A stretch of DNA of 64,000 nucleotides from Ligula intestinalis (taxonomy: Eukaryota > Platyhelminthes > Cestoda > Diphyllobothriidea > Diphyllobothriidae): NCBI GenBank assembly GCA_036362985.1, contig JAYGXS010000007.1:10444345-10508344 (forward strand), read 5' to 3'. Position numbers and translations under genes: made by a program. Positions 1 to 10,017 of this stretch are shown here, piece by piece (the stretch's first letter is position 1; each line of letters opens with the position of its first letter). Under the pieces are notes generated by a model. That model ran no database searches. It had not been told where the DNA came from and worked only from the letters and a program-made list of their open reading frames with translations.

Positions 1-280
1 AACCAAAGCAAGTGAAAACAGCCTGAAAAAACCACCAGTGACAAGATCAGCAGTTATTCAGGACCTCGAAGATCTACAAACGGCTGAGTCGTTCCTGAAT
101 ATCCTGCATATTGTTTATACACATTTGAAAGTGCTTCTAAGTAATTAAGGGTATTGTTTACTCAGTCTGCTAGAAATATTTGCAATACTTTACACACCAT
201 CAGAAGATTTTCGTTATTTTGAATACCAGTCAACACACTACGTCATAGTCGCATTTTGAATTTAGTCGCTTCGTTTGCAA
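1..280 (+). other. Sequence upstream of the first LINE ORF1, possible LINE 5' UTR
   Basis: No gene is recognised here. The stretch leads into ORF1 of the CR1-like element and may be its 5' untranslated region. The window starts inside it, so the element's 5' end and any target duplication cannot be placed. Confidence 0.35.
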
Positions 281-1582
281 ATGGAAGTAGCAAATATTAC
301 CTTCGATAATACTACTAAACTGTCAACGGGGCCAGGAATCCAACCGCGGACACCTCGGGTGGAAGTAGAGCGGCTAGACGATAGGGCTATAGAAGAGTAC
401 AGTAGTGAGGATCAAATTAGATTATCAACTACAAAAGAGCGGTCTCGAAGTTTACTGAAAAGTCCTCCCGGCAAACGGACGAAAAGTCTCAGAAGTTTAA
501 GAGGTGCAACTTATAAAGATGAGGCTTGCACATCCTGTCTTACGCTTCTGCACAAATTTGCAGACCACGATAAGGAGCTCCATGATCTGAAAATGGAGAT
601 GGAGGAATTGAAGAAATCTCTTCGCTTCCTCCTTAAAAAGGACAACATTATCGTACCTGAAGTTGAGAATAGCCAGCAGAGAAGAGTATTTGCAGAATCT
701 CGGGGCGGAGCATCCACTGAGAAAGATGAACAGACACCGGAAAACCAAGCGGCGAAATTGGTAGCTTCCACCTCAAATCCTCTCAATACTGCGCGAAACA
801 AAACCCTCACCAAACAACACGCTTCAATCGGAGAAGGAGATTGTACAACTCCACGTTCTTGTGAAGTCGGTTCGGGCACAGAAAGCCAGCATAAAAAAGA
901 TAGTGGGTATGCTAAGGCTGCATACAGATCACTGAAAAGAACCACAAATGCGAAAGGGGGGCAGCACGAAGACAGCTCTGAACAAAGCCATCCCGGCTTC
1001 CAAAAGAAGCCTATCTCTGGTGATGGTAAGGAAAACCCAAATTCACATGCCATTCCTATCGATACCTCGGGGTCTTCCGATGGCAGTAGGGCTTGAAATA
1101 TATCAAGGGTCTCCCTTGACCGCCGAAACTGCATAGTCGTTCAAGGCCTACCTAAATCAGACGGAACTACTCCGAAGGAAAGGACGGATGCGGACGTCGA
1201 AAAGTTTCGAGACCTGCTAAAAGACATTCTCAGACAGCGAGAGACAGTAGGAGTTTGTGGAGCTTTCAGGATAGGCAAAAAGGTTACTGAACAGTCGGAA
1301 ACTGTCCGACCTCGACCTCTCAGGATAGTCTTGGATAACAAAGAACAGGTGAACTTGGTTCTGTCCCGGGAGACAGCTCTCCGCCACTCACATAAGATGG
1401 TGTTTTTTCAGCCGGACTACTCTCCAGCGGAACGTCTGAAACGCCGAGAATTGGTGGCGGAACTACGGGGGAGAGAGAGAGCTGGAGAGAGCAATCTGGC
1501 CATTTTCAGGGACCAAATAATACAGAAAACTACCATAGTGCTGTGGAAGCAGTTAATCCTGATGACGGCTGCGGTCCAGTAG
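281..1582 (+). pseudogene. LINE family 1 ORF1 protein with one in-frame TGA
   Basis: ORF1 proteins of LINEs bind the element RNA and chaperone it. The first ATG is at 281. The frame runs to a TGA at 1094-1096, then continues without another stop to 1582. Residues about 95-125 are rich in Glu, Leu and Lys (LHDLKMEMEELKKSL), like a coiled coil. After the TGA comes a conserved block with RNCIVVQGLP, FRIGKK, RPRPLRIVLD and FFQPDYSPAERLKRRELV, which resembles the RRM-like domain of other CR1-type ORF1s. The same block on the minus strand (47500-48100) shows that both halves belong to one protein. The TGA is most simply an inactivating mutation, so the piece to 1096 alone would lack the RNA-binding block. 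Confidence 0.8.
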
Positions 1583-2640
1583 TACTGGCAAACTCGCGCC
1601 CAAACGCATTGGACACTGCAGAGTCTCGCCGGCTGAAATTTCTATATACTAACGCCCAGAGTTTATTCTCGAAGTTTGATGAACTTCAAATACAGGTAGC
1701 CGATGGGTCTCCTGATGTTATAGCAATAACAGAAACCTGGTTGTCACAGAGCATCAGTGATTCAAGAGTGGCGCTATGCGGATACCAACTATTTAGACGA
1801 GACCGAGTTGAACGCCGGGGTGGAGGAGTTGCTATGTATGTAAAGAACGAATTAAGTGTGTGCGAGAAGCCTGAAAGGATTACTCATAGTATAGAGGCTA
1901 TTTGGCTGACAATTAAGGCACGGGGGTCGCAGCCCCTGGAAGCCGTGACTGTCTACCGACCACCGCGGACAAACAGTGATGCAGATGCGCGTTTACTGGT
2001 GTGCATAAAGGAGATAGGAAGTCGACCTGATGTTGTACTCATGGGTGACTTCAATGCGCCCAGCATATGTTGGAACAATTTGCGGGCCAATTGTTCTAAA
2101 AACACCTTTGGTCACCATCTGCTAAAAACAACACTTGAGGCCCTTTTCACACAACACGTCCTAATTTCAACTAGAGCACGTGGAGGGCAACAAGCAAGTT
2201 GTTTAGATCTAGTCTTCACGAAGCATCCCGACACTATAGACGAGGTATGCTGCCTACCTCCACTAGGCCGAAGTGATCATGCCGTACTTTTATGGGATTA
2301 TGGTCTTTACTCGTTACCCCCTACAGTAGACGAACCAAGGTCGAATATATGGCGAGGTGACTTCTCACAAATGAGAGTAGAGGCATCACAAATAGATTGG
2401 GGTCTTTTTTTCTCTGGGGATGTCACTGAGGACTGGAATAAATTTAAGGAGTGGTTGTTGCAGCTAATGCGCAGTCATTGTCCACTTTCAGTGCCCAAGG
2501 TATCTAGCCGACCTCCATGGCTGAACAGAGCTATCAAAAGAGAGATCAATAAAAAAAGAAAGCTTTGGAAGAAGTTTTGCAACACAAGCTGCAACGAAGA
2601 TTTTGAACAGTACAAAATCCAGCGAAACAAGGTAAAAAAA
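1543..2640 (+). CDS. LINE family 1 ORF2, N-terminal endonuclease part
   Basis: This is the exonuclease-endonuclease-phosphatase (APE-type) domain that nicks target DNA. Visible motifs in order are LYTNAQSL, IAITETWL with the catalytic Glu, VTVYRPPR, VVLMGDFNAP and LGRSDHAVL. The frame overlaps the end of ORF1 and lies one base back from it (-1). There is no ATG at the start of the open stretch: position 1543 is GTG and the frame is open further upstream, so translation by restart, readthrough or frameshift cannot be told apart. The frame breaks at an A7 run at 2634-2640, after which the RT continues one base back. Confidence 0.85.
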
Positions 2641-4442
2641 TGGTTTTCAAAGCACGACGGGACTTTGAGAGCGATCTACTGCGTCGAGCTGTCAATAATC
2701 CAAAGTTGCTATACAGTTATTTACGGAAAAGCACACGTAACAGGAACCCGATTCCTGTTATGCAAACTGATGATGGTCACGAAATCTCCGACTGTAAAAA
2801 CAAAGCAGAACATTTTGCTGAGTTCTTTCAGTCTGTCTTCACCATAGAACCTCCCTTCGTCGCAACTGTTGACGAGGTCGTGGAAGCACCAAATATTGGG
2901 GATATTCTGTTTGAAGAAGTGGCGATTTTTCAAGAACTAAAAAGCTTGAAGGAATGTAAATCTCCGGGTCCTGATAAAATTCCTGCCAAATTGCTCAAGG
3001 AACTTGCTAGAGAGCTAGCTAAACCCCTTTCACTAGTGTGCCAGAAATCGTTTGATACTGGAATACTTCCTCCGGACTGGAAATTAGCGCATATTACACC
3101 GCTTTACAAAAGCGGTGGTCGTGCATCTGCAAATAACTACAGACCCGTGAGTCTGACCTCCATATGCTGCAAAGTAATGGAGAAGATCATCAAGAAGCAA
3201 TTGATGATATATTGTGAAACTCACAATATATTGTCGAATGCGCAATTTGGATTCCGTAGGGGAAGGTCATGTGTAACAAACTTGCTTTATACGATGCAAA
3301 GCTGGAAAAGGGCAATTGATGCAAAAGAAACTGTACATGCAGCCTACATTGATTTCCGGAAGGCCTTTGACAGTGTTCCACACCAACGTCTCCTGCATAA
3401 GTTGAGACTGATGGGTATCGGAGGCAGACTTCTTACGTGGATTGAGAATTTCCTATCTGGTCGTTCCCAAACGGTGTGTGTAGGACGACAACAATCAAGG
3501 CCGACAGTCATCGAGAGTGGAGTTCCTCAAGGTTCAGTACTCGGACCCACCCTCTTTCTCTTGTTCGTTAATGATTGTGTACAGGAATTGGACTGCGAGT
3601 GCGCCATGTTTGCAGATGATGTAAAAATATGGAGGGTCATCAGGTGTGCTGCCGATGAAGATAACTTCCAGGAAAATTTTTGTCGATTAAACGAGTGGTC
3701 GCATAGACGGATGCTGTCCTTCAATTCTAACAAATGCACTCTGCTGCGCCTGGGAAATCGAAATGCGGTGCCTTATGCGCGACCCTACCATCTGAACGGA
3801 ATCCCTCTGCAAGAAACAGAAATACAGAAGGATCTCGGCATCTGGATGACAGACAATCTCAAACCTTCTACACAATGTTGTAAGGCGGCTAAAACTGCAA
3901 CTTCAATGTTGTACGCCATTAAGCAGGCATTCACGGTTTTTGATGAAGACTGTTTCTCGAAAATCTTCGGAACCTTCATAAGGCCACATCTTGAATACGC
4001 GATTCAAGCCTGGAGACCGTGGATGCGGCAGGATTATAACGTACTTGAGAGGGTGCAGCGGCGAGCAACAAAATTGGTAAGAGGCCAAGGTTCACTACCA
4101 TATGAGATCCGCCTAAATAACCTTAATCTCTATCCTTTGAGTTATAGGCAGTTACGCGGAGATTTGATACAAACCTTCCGTATCGTGCGTGGCTTTGACT
4201 GCGCTCTCATGTGTGACGACTTCTTCCAACTCGCCACTACAACTAATCTCCGGGGGCATCCCTTCAAACTCTATGTGCCCCAAGGACGATTGGATGTACG
4301 GAAGAATTTTTTCTCTAATCGTGTCGTGGACCCGTGGAATAACCTTCCCGAGGCCATTGTTATGTCCCAATCTGTGGAGATATTCAAACACCGACTTAAT
4401 ATACACATGCTACAACACAACGTGAACTATGTGACAAATTAA
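2640..4442 (+). CDS. LINE family 1 ORF2, reverse transcriptase part
   Basis: This part copies the element RNA at the nicked target. It holds the usual boxes: CKSPGPDKIPAKLLKEL, NNYRPVSLTSICCKVMEK, FGFRRGRSC, AAYIDFRKAFDSVPH, GVPQGSVLGP and the catalytic MFADDVKIW. It ends with the CR1-like thumb and tail region (LPYEIRLNNL, RQLRGDL, NNLPEAIV) at a stop at 4440-4442. The ATG at 2640 is an artefact of the frame break; the protein is the continuation of the endonuclease ORF. Length and intact FADD suggest recent activity. Confidence 0.9.
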   Translation: MVFKARRDFESDLLRRAVNNPKLLYSYLRKSTRNRNPIPVMQTDDGHEISDCKNKAEHFAEFFQSVFTIEPPFVATVDEVVEAPNIGDILFEEVAIFQELKSLKECKSPGPDKIPAKLLKELARELAKPLSLVCQKSFDTGILPPDWKLAHITPLYKSGGRASANNYRPVSLTSICCKVMEKIIKKQLMIYCETHNILSNAQFGFRRGRSCVTNLLYTMQSWKRAIDAKETVHAAYIDFRKAFDSVPHQRLLHKLRLMGIGGRLLTWIENFLSGRSQTVCVGRQQSRPTVIESGVPQGSVLGPTLFLLFVNDCVQELDCECAMFADDVKIWRVIRCAADEDNFQENFCRLNEWSHRRMLSFNSNKCTLLRLGNRNAVPYARPYHLNGIPLQETEIQKDLGIWMTDNLKPSTQCCKAAKTATSMLYAIKQAFTVFDEDCFSKIFGTFIRPHLEYAIQAWRPWMRQDYNVLERVQRRATKLVRGQGSLPYEIRLNNLNLYPLSYRQLRGDLIQTFRIVRGFDCALMCDDFFQLATTTNLRGHPFKLYVPQGRLDVRKNFFSNRVVDPWNNLPEAIVMSQSVEIFKHRLNIHMLQHNVNYVTN

Positions 4443-4578
4443 CCTTGAAACACCACTGCGCCATGTGACTGTCTATATTTTCCTGACTGAAAACTTGTTA
4501 ACATTGTTTATAATTATTGAGATTTTGATGTGACAAATAGGGAGTTCAAAGGCGCAAGCCTATTTTTCCCTCAAATAT

Positions 4579-4597
4579 ACTGACTGACTGACTGACC
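4579..4597 (+). repeat. (TGAC)n tail of the LINE
   Basis: About four and a half units of CTGA/TGAC follow the short 3' UTR and mark the 3' terminus of the family 1 LINE. Confidence 0.75.
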
Positions 4598-4598
4598 G

Positions 4599-4736
4599 CG
4601 TGGTGAGGGAAACAATGGAAGCCTGGCACACGGGTATAACCTCAATTAACCGTTGTGTGTCGCTTCCCACAGCCTACCTAGCCCTCCGAAAGAAACTCAA
4701 TGAAGGGAAAAGTGAACACCAAATTAGACGGAACGT
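4599..4736 (+). pseudogene. PLE GIY-YIG endonuclease, C-terminal fragment
   Basis: The reading frame has RETMEAW, then TSINRCVSLPTAYLAL, a block seen at the C-terminal end of PLE endonucleases. It begins abruptly at the LINE 3' end, so the 5' part was either lost or displaced by the LINE. Confidence 0.65.
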
Positions 4737-4757
4737 GAATCTGGGCCCTCATGAGCC

Positions 4758-5146
4758 CATGGTGAACACACAAGTAACCGCACCACAAACAGACGGAGCA
4801 ATCATCAGCTTTACTACTTCATCCGCTCATTCTGTAGGTGCGAAACAAGATGGACGTGTGAAGACAAACCGGGTAATCGGACTAGGACGCCAAATTAGAT
4901 CAATGACAGCGGCGCAGGCGCGAACAGCAAAACCCGACGCTAATCTGGACTTCTGCGAGCTCATGGTGGACACACAAGTAGCCGCACCACAATCGAACAG
5001 AGCAATTATCAGCTTAACCGCTTCATCCGCTCATCCTCTAGGTGCGAACCCAGCTGGAAGTGTGAACACAAACAGAATCACCGGCCCAGGACGACAACGT
5101 AGATCAATGACAGCGGCACAGTCGCGAACAGCAGAATCCGACGCAA
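4758..5146 (+). repeat. In-frame tandem duplication, two units of 204 bases
   Basis: Two diverged units start at about 4758 and 4962. Each encodes 68 residues in one open frame (VNTQVTAPQ and VDTQVAAPQ; RSMTAAQARTA and RSMTAAQSRTA). The period is a multiple of three and both units stay open, which hints that the duplication arose in coding sequence. No family is recognised. Confidence 0.75.
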
Positions 5147-5335
5147 TGGTTGATGGAGGTTGCCTCCGTGTACCAGGCTTCGATTGTTTCCCGGACCACG
5201 CGGTCATTTCCTCGACCAGAAATTTCGACATTCTGGAAGGCGAATTTGTGTCCGGAATTTGCGCAGTGTTCCACAACCAACGAAAGTCGGTCCATCCTTT
5301 TTACTGCCCTGCTGTAGTCTGCCCTCCCAGAGGCT
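5110..5335 (-). pseudogene. PLE endonuclease fragment in inverted orientation
   Basis: Read on the minus strand this gives VVEHCANSGHKFAFQNVEI followed by VVRETIEAWYTEATSINHC. These are the PLE endonuclease blocks also seen on the plus strand at 6000-6060 and 4599-4680. It is therefore an inverted second copy and not part of the plus-strand ORF that overlaps it. Confidence 0.7.
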
Positions 5336-5691
5336 GAAAACAACAACCAACTGCCGTTCCTAGACGTTCTCGTCCACCGAAAACTCAATGGAAACCTCAA
5401 AACGACGGTGTATAGGACGGTAACTAACACGTTCCTAGACGTTCTCGTCCACCGAAAACTCAATGGAAGTCTCAAAACGACGGTGTATAGGAAGGCTACT
5501 AACATGCACCATAGAAAACACCCGGCATGCCACAAACGCGGTTGTGTACGAATACTATTCGAACGGACAGAAACACATTGCAGCGAGCCACAGGACCGGA
5601 TGTTTGAATTACGATACCTCCAGCCAGCCTTCCTGACCAACGGGTATCCTCGAAATCTCATCGAACGATGCAGACATGTCCAATCGAATTG
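5330..5691 (+). pseudogene. PLE reverse transcriptase, C-terminal part with an internal duplication
   Basis: The frame shows NNQLPFLDVLVHRKLNG, KTTVYR, HKRGCVRILFERTE and TNGYPRNLIERC, the usual end of a PLE RT. A 75-base unit is present twice (about 5356-5430 and 5431-5505), so TFLDVLVHRKLNG and TTVYR each occur twice. The duplication keeps the frame. The catalytic core upstream is absent. Confidence 0.75.
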
Positions 5692-5883
5692 AGAGCCGGC
5701 AGCCGAGCAACCGAACTTATGGCGTGCGCTTCCATACATTAATGGTGTTTCGGAAGCAGTCTCCTGTCTATTACGACCCCTAGGTATCGGCATCGCCCAT
5801 CAAACAGAGGCAACAATACGACATCTCGTCATGCAACCGAAGGAACCCCTGTCCCAAGTGAAACTGCAAACGTCATTTGCCGG

Positions 5884-6069
5884 GTGAAATGTGATTCCTG
5901 CGCGGACGACTATGTCGGAGAGAAGGGGAAGCGGTTGCGGAGACGTGTGGCAGAACAAATCAGGGCAATCAATAGAATGGACGGACGTTCGTTTGTGGCG
6001 GAACACTGCGCAAATTCTGGACACAAATTAGCCTTCCAGAATGCCGAAATCCTAAGTTCCGGAATTTAA
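5884..6069 (+). pseudogene. PLE GIY-YIG endonuclease fragment
   Basis: The frame has VKCDSCADDYVGEKGKRL, then FVAEHCANSGHKLAFQNAEI. YVGEKG corresponds to the second half of the GIY-YIG motif, and the CDSC pair resembles the Cys pair common in PLE endonucleases. The linker upstream (5700-5880) is in a different frame and ends at a stop, so the copy is dead. The C-terminal RETxEAW block is missing here. Confidence 0.7.
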
Positions 6070-6140
6070 TTGTTCCTTGACTAGATCGGTGAAACACCTG
6101 CATTCATTCGTCATATTTCTGATCACAACCGACAAAGCCG

Positions 6141-6273
6141 GGTACCCGTGGACTAGAGGCAGTGTTTCTCGAACACAAGGACCGAGGGTGCCAACCCTCG
6201 GGATTGGGCATGACTGACTGATGACGGATAATAAGCTGGAAATGGCCATTCCTGTCTCCCTTTGCTTTGTCGG
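6141..6273 (+). repeat. tRNA-derived SINE copy 1
   Basis: A degraded tRNA-like head precedes the shared body: CATGACTGACTGATGACGG, then AATAAGCTGGAAATGG, then CCATTCCTGTCTCCCTTTG, ending CTTTGTCGG. The same body recurs at 31.4-32.5 kb. Confidence 0.7.
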
Positions 6274-6284
6274 ATCAACTTCAT

Positions 6285-9200
6285 ATGTGTATATATAAGG
6301 AACAGACTACGTCCAATAACTAAATTTTGGGGCAGACCATACTGAACTGCAATCTCCACCGACGGCCAAACGGGAAGCTTGAAATTCACTGCAGGGGATT
6401 ATCTTTAAGAGCTGACTGGCTTGGTTTGCGCAGAAGTTATATCTCTAAGGGGAATGACCCTTACATGCCAACTGCGAAAGTGCGTTTGTATACCCTACTT
6501 GCCTCATGTTCTTTATACGAACAAACTAATTCTAAATGAACATGCTTTTATGTAAGAACGACTGGTGTTATTCCGTGACTGAATCAACCGGAGTTATTTG
6601 ATATATAAGCACACATCCCTTAGTATTTCAGTAGCTTTGCTTCAGGTTTTAAGATGTGTTTGCACACAGCCTTTAGGGATAAATTATGTCACGTTCACAC
6701 GTTACAGAGCATCTAGTAACTGCTACCACTGCAGGGTTTGCGTACATATGCAAGCATTAACGGCACTGGTTGACATCATTTATGAGAACAATATGCCTTG
6801 TTTTTACCGCCCAAAGCGTTGCCGTACAAAACTTTCGTGTGCGCTTTGCACGTACGCTTCAGCTATGCATCAGATAGAATTGAGCAGTATAAATCACTTC
6901 ATGCTAATACACTAACGGGAAATGGACGCGAGTATTTCAGAAAGTTGTATGTAGTGCAAGAGTGTACATAGTTGAATTTAATATTAGTTTAAATTTGAAC
7001 TTGAATCTTCAAGGAATATTTTAACTGCCCTTGTAGCATTACTTAAAAATCTGATAAATATGCATTAATGGGAAGTGTATTGAAGTATAAAGCCACCCTG
7101 AGAGGGCGCCTTCGTTAATATAACAACTAACGAGCAGGCAAATCTAGACAATCAGGAGTGGCTTTTCAAAGCGATCTGGGAAATTAGTTGTAGTTGCACT
7201 TAGGTCTGGAGGACTACCCCCGACAACTGCAAGGTTTGGTATCGTCGGTTTATGCAAAAAAGAAAACAAGCGATTGAAGTATTCGCCTTTGTGTGGGCTC
7301 GATATATTTTTATCAACTCCTACACGTAAACTCACAACTATAATTTGATGTGGCAGGCAGAGACACGATTTCTTTGATTGGTCTGACTGGAATAGCCGTT
7401 TGCTTGTGTCAGGACCCGACTCAATGGCGTGCGCAAACAGCCCTGACGAAGAGTTTCCACAGTAACCGATCGATTCACTCAGTCACAATATACTCGATAA
7501 CGCCATGCAGGTGCGGCCGGCGCAGGAAGCTTACACAGCTGTCACGTTACCAAGCTCCATCCACTCAAGTGCATTGTGTGACGTCTCGCTCAGACTAGCA
7601 CGTCAACTCCCGTGACTCATCCAGCCAATCAAATCTTGACTTTCTTGTGACTACGATCTAATTGGCCCAACTTGTACATCCACATCTGCTTGCTTTAAAT
7701 TACGGGTACTAGGTTTTTCCAAGAATTCTGCTTTCTATACTCTTGTTGTGTTCTTCCTTCGGGGCTCACACGAGACGTTAGACAGACGGGAATATCGCAG
7801 CTTTTGGCCAACGTTATAACAGTGTGCTTATGAAAAACCATTTGGAGACTGTGTACGTTCGCTCAGTCGTGCATCAGAACCACCATTTGATCAGCCATGA
7901 CAGGCAGGAAGTTAATCACCGACTGCGGCCATAAATATCTCCGGAATAATCTTCGTCGGGAAAATGATTTCTTTATCGAGCTAAAGAAAAGATTCAAGTG
8001 GGTCTATTGAACAGGCACGAAGCCTACTCAACTGAATTTTAATATAAAAAACTGAAATTTCGTTGGGTAAGGAGATTGGAAGCAAGCGTATGTCTCCTTT
8101 TCGCCTTAATAATAGATCAAATCTCCCCAAGTTTTCTGTTATTATCCTCCTAAGCCGTCCTTAAAACTGAAGAAATTCCGCACTCCAGTCGGGATATTCC
8201 CAACCGACTAAATAGAGCTCAGCACGATCGAATGTGCGTCATAATCACGATCTGAGAACAATCAACAATATACGTTAGTGGATCCAGTGCTAAGGTTGTA
8301 GTGACTTGAGTCTACAATGACTGACAAGACATTAAATCTCACAAACAGACAGATAAGCTTTTGCTGAGACCAAGAGGGTCATGCTGTCTTTGACGAACTA
8401 AAACCCCAGCGCTTATGCGCTATCAAAATGTATCAACCCGTAGCTTATTAGAGAATGACGCATGTTGATCGGTTGGTGATAGGTCCCAGAGCATAAGGCA
8501 AATGTAAATTACATGTGACGAAACGGAAATGGCGGTCGCTGTCAGACACAGGTACCTTTCGAACTTTATTTCCGCACACAGCATTCACGATTGTCCGATG
8601 ACAGTGTGTGGATTACGTGGAGGAAAGAGCAAACTCCAATCTCACAAAGGGTTGCAACACAAATTTCGTTCACGATAATGCCACAGACTTGTGACAGCCT
8701 GAATTTGGTAGTGCTGCGCGTATTCACCCCCTCATCTGTCAAACCGTTGTCAAGTCGCACCTCCAGCGCTGACTCATCCTCTAACCTCTGCGCGCTATTG
8801 GAGTTTTGCGCTCCCGTTCTCACCGCGCGTACGCCGAAGCTAATCGATTCCTCGCGAACTCTGACGTCAATACCTCCACCCTTTCCTGATTGGCTGATGA
8901 CTAAACACTTCACCTACGCAGCTGGACTTGCCGACAATTATTACGGTTGTGCTCGTTCCTTCAATATTACCCCTTTTAACACTTTGGCGTGTTACGTCCT
9001 TATTATTTTGGGATATTAATCACTAGGAGCTTCGTTAGTTAGTCCGGACGTCGAAATTCGACAGACTTCTCTCCTACAAATATTCCTTGTATAACCGGGC
9101 GTCCTCTAGAACTATGAAGCGAGTCACTCTAAAACCATGCAAAGTCCATAAGCCATGTAAGCAGGAACGGAGTACTACATGCTAGAGAAAGAATAGGTGC

Positions 9201-9858
9201 ACGATCACGGAGAGAATGAGGAAAATTGCAAATGCTTACATTCTAGACCGACTACAGAACGATGATTTGGTGACCCAACGGCGCGTGCAACTGCCAAGCC
9301 CTTGCAATTTCTAGCACATACGCACCAGTGCTTGCTGACCCTAGTCCGATCTGACCAACCACATTTATTGCTCACTCACACATACCCTCAGGGCGAAAAT
9401 ACCGCTTTCACAATTCAGACACCGCTCCTCTCGAGTGTAGACGCAAGCTCGTTCTACTATCAAATGCCTCCAACCTATTCACTACTAGCTCGTTATAGAA
9501 TATGCTATGCCATCTGCCTGCCGTACAAATTCTTCCTGCATGGAATTAGGTTTGAAGATCATAGCGGCAAGGGTTTTCTCCCTTAACTCAAGTCACCGCT
9601 AATATTCCTTTCCGCTGCAAATGGTAGCAGAGCGAAAGGCAGCAAAATGGGATCAGAAAGTAGCCAATGTTCATAACCAATGCTTTAAAAAGAACAGGTT
9701 AAACACAGTCAACTTCATTTTTACTTAGGAAAGTGAACGTATAGGAAAGCATATAAATCTGAGACTTTTTATCAATAAATGCCACAACCAAATTGGGTGC
9801 GCGGGGGGGGGGGGCGAGGAGAGAGAACAAGATTCGTCATTCGTATTGATATCGCACA
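6285..9858. other. Intergenic stretch between the PLE remnants and the 3' end of RFC1
   Basis: No supported gene is seen. Short open frames here have no recognisable motif. A segment at about 7590-7700 (CCAATC, GATCTAATTGGCCCA) resembles one at 56230-56345 (ATTGG, GATCTAATAGGCCCA) and may be repeat-derived. A G12 run lies at 9803-9814 just beyond the RFC1 stop codon. No AATAAA poly(A) signal was found on the minus strand close downstream of the stop. Confidence 0.5.
9803..9814 (+). repeat. G12 homopolymer
   Basis: A run of twelve G on the plus strand (C on the RFC1 sense strand) lies about 45 bases past the RFC1 stop codon, probably within its 3' UTR. Confidence 0.9.
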
Positions 9859-10017
9859 TCAGTCTGTGGGTTGTTTCTTTGCACGTCTTTTCGCTGGGGG
9901 CTTCGCGGGGGCATCAGTAGACGAGGAGGCCGTCTTGGAAGATGAGGAAGCAGTCTTCTTCTGACGCGGTTTAGCTTCTTTTGTAGAGGTCGCAGATGAA
10001 GAGGCTTTGCTGGTTTT
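9859..10017 (-). CDS. RFC1: RFC1 coding exon 16, basic tail and stop
   Basis: The frame gives [16 protein letters not shown] and ends [12 protein letters not shown] at TGA (9861-9859). Basic tails end most RFC1 proteins. The acceptor (ATAG) is weak but keeps phase 0. Confidence 0.8.
   Translation of the reverse strand, partial: KTSKASSSATSTKEAKPRQKKTASSSSKTASSSTDAPAKPPAKRRAKKQPTD

Larger units (their letters stand above)
1..4598 (+). mobile_element. CR1-like non-LTR retrotransposon, family 1, copy 1, nearly full length
   Basis: The order is that of a two-ORF LINE: an ORF1 with coiled-coil-like and RNA-binding-like parts, an apurinic-type endonuclease, a reverse transcriptase, a short 3' UTR and a (TGAC)n tail at about 4579-4597. 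A tail of short repeats instead of poly(A) is typical of CR1-like elements. Two lesions are visible: an in-frame TGA in ORF1 (1094-1096) and a one-base frame break between endonuclease and RT (2634-2640). All catalytic boxes survive, so the copy is probably young. A second copy of the same broad family lies in pieces on the minus strand between 48746 and about 40240. The clade name rests on motif style only. Confidence 0.85.
4599..6070. mobile_element. Rearranged Penelope-like element remnants
   Basis: The segment begins directly after the LINE tail and carries PLE pieces in mixed order and orientation. They are the C-terminal end of a GIY-YIG endonuclease (+, 4599-4700), a two-unit tandem repeat (4758-5146), an endonuclease piece on the minus strand (5335-5110), the RT C-terminal part with a 75-base duplication (+, 5330-5691), a linker (5700-5880) and a GIY-YIG domain (+, 5884-6069). 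PLEs encode an RT related to telomerase plus this endonuclease. The mixture suggests nested insertion or fold-back rearrangement. It has no intact ORF. Confidence 0.75.

Noticed and set aside
5104..5793. 229-codon minus-strand open frame
   Set aside because: Joins antisense PLE RT with an inverted endonuclease fragment; the endonuclease part is annotated separately.
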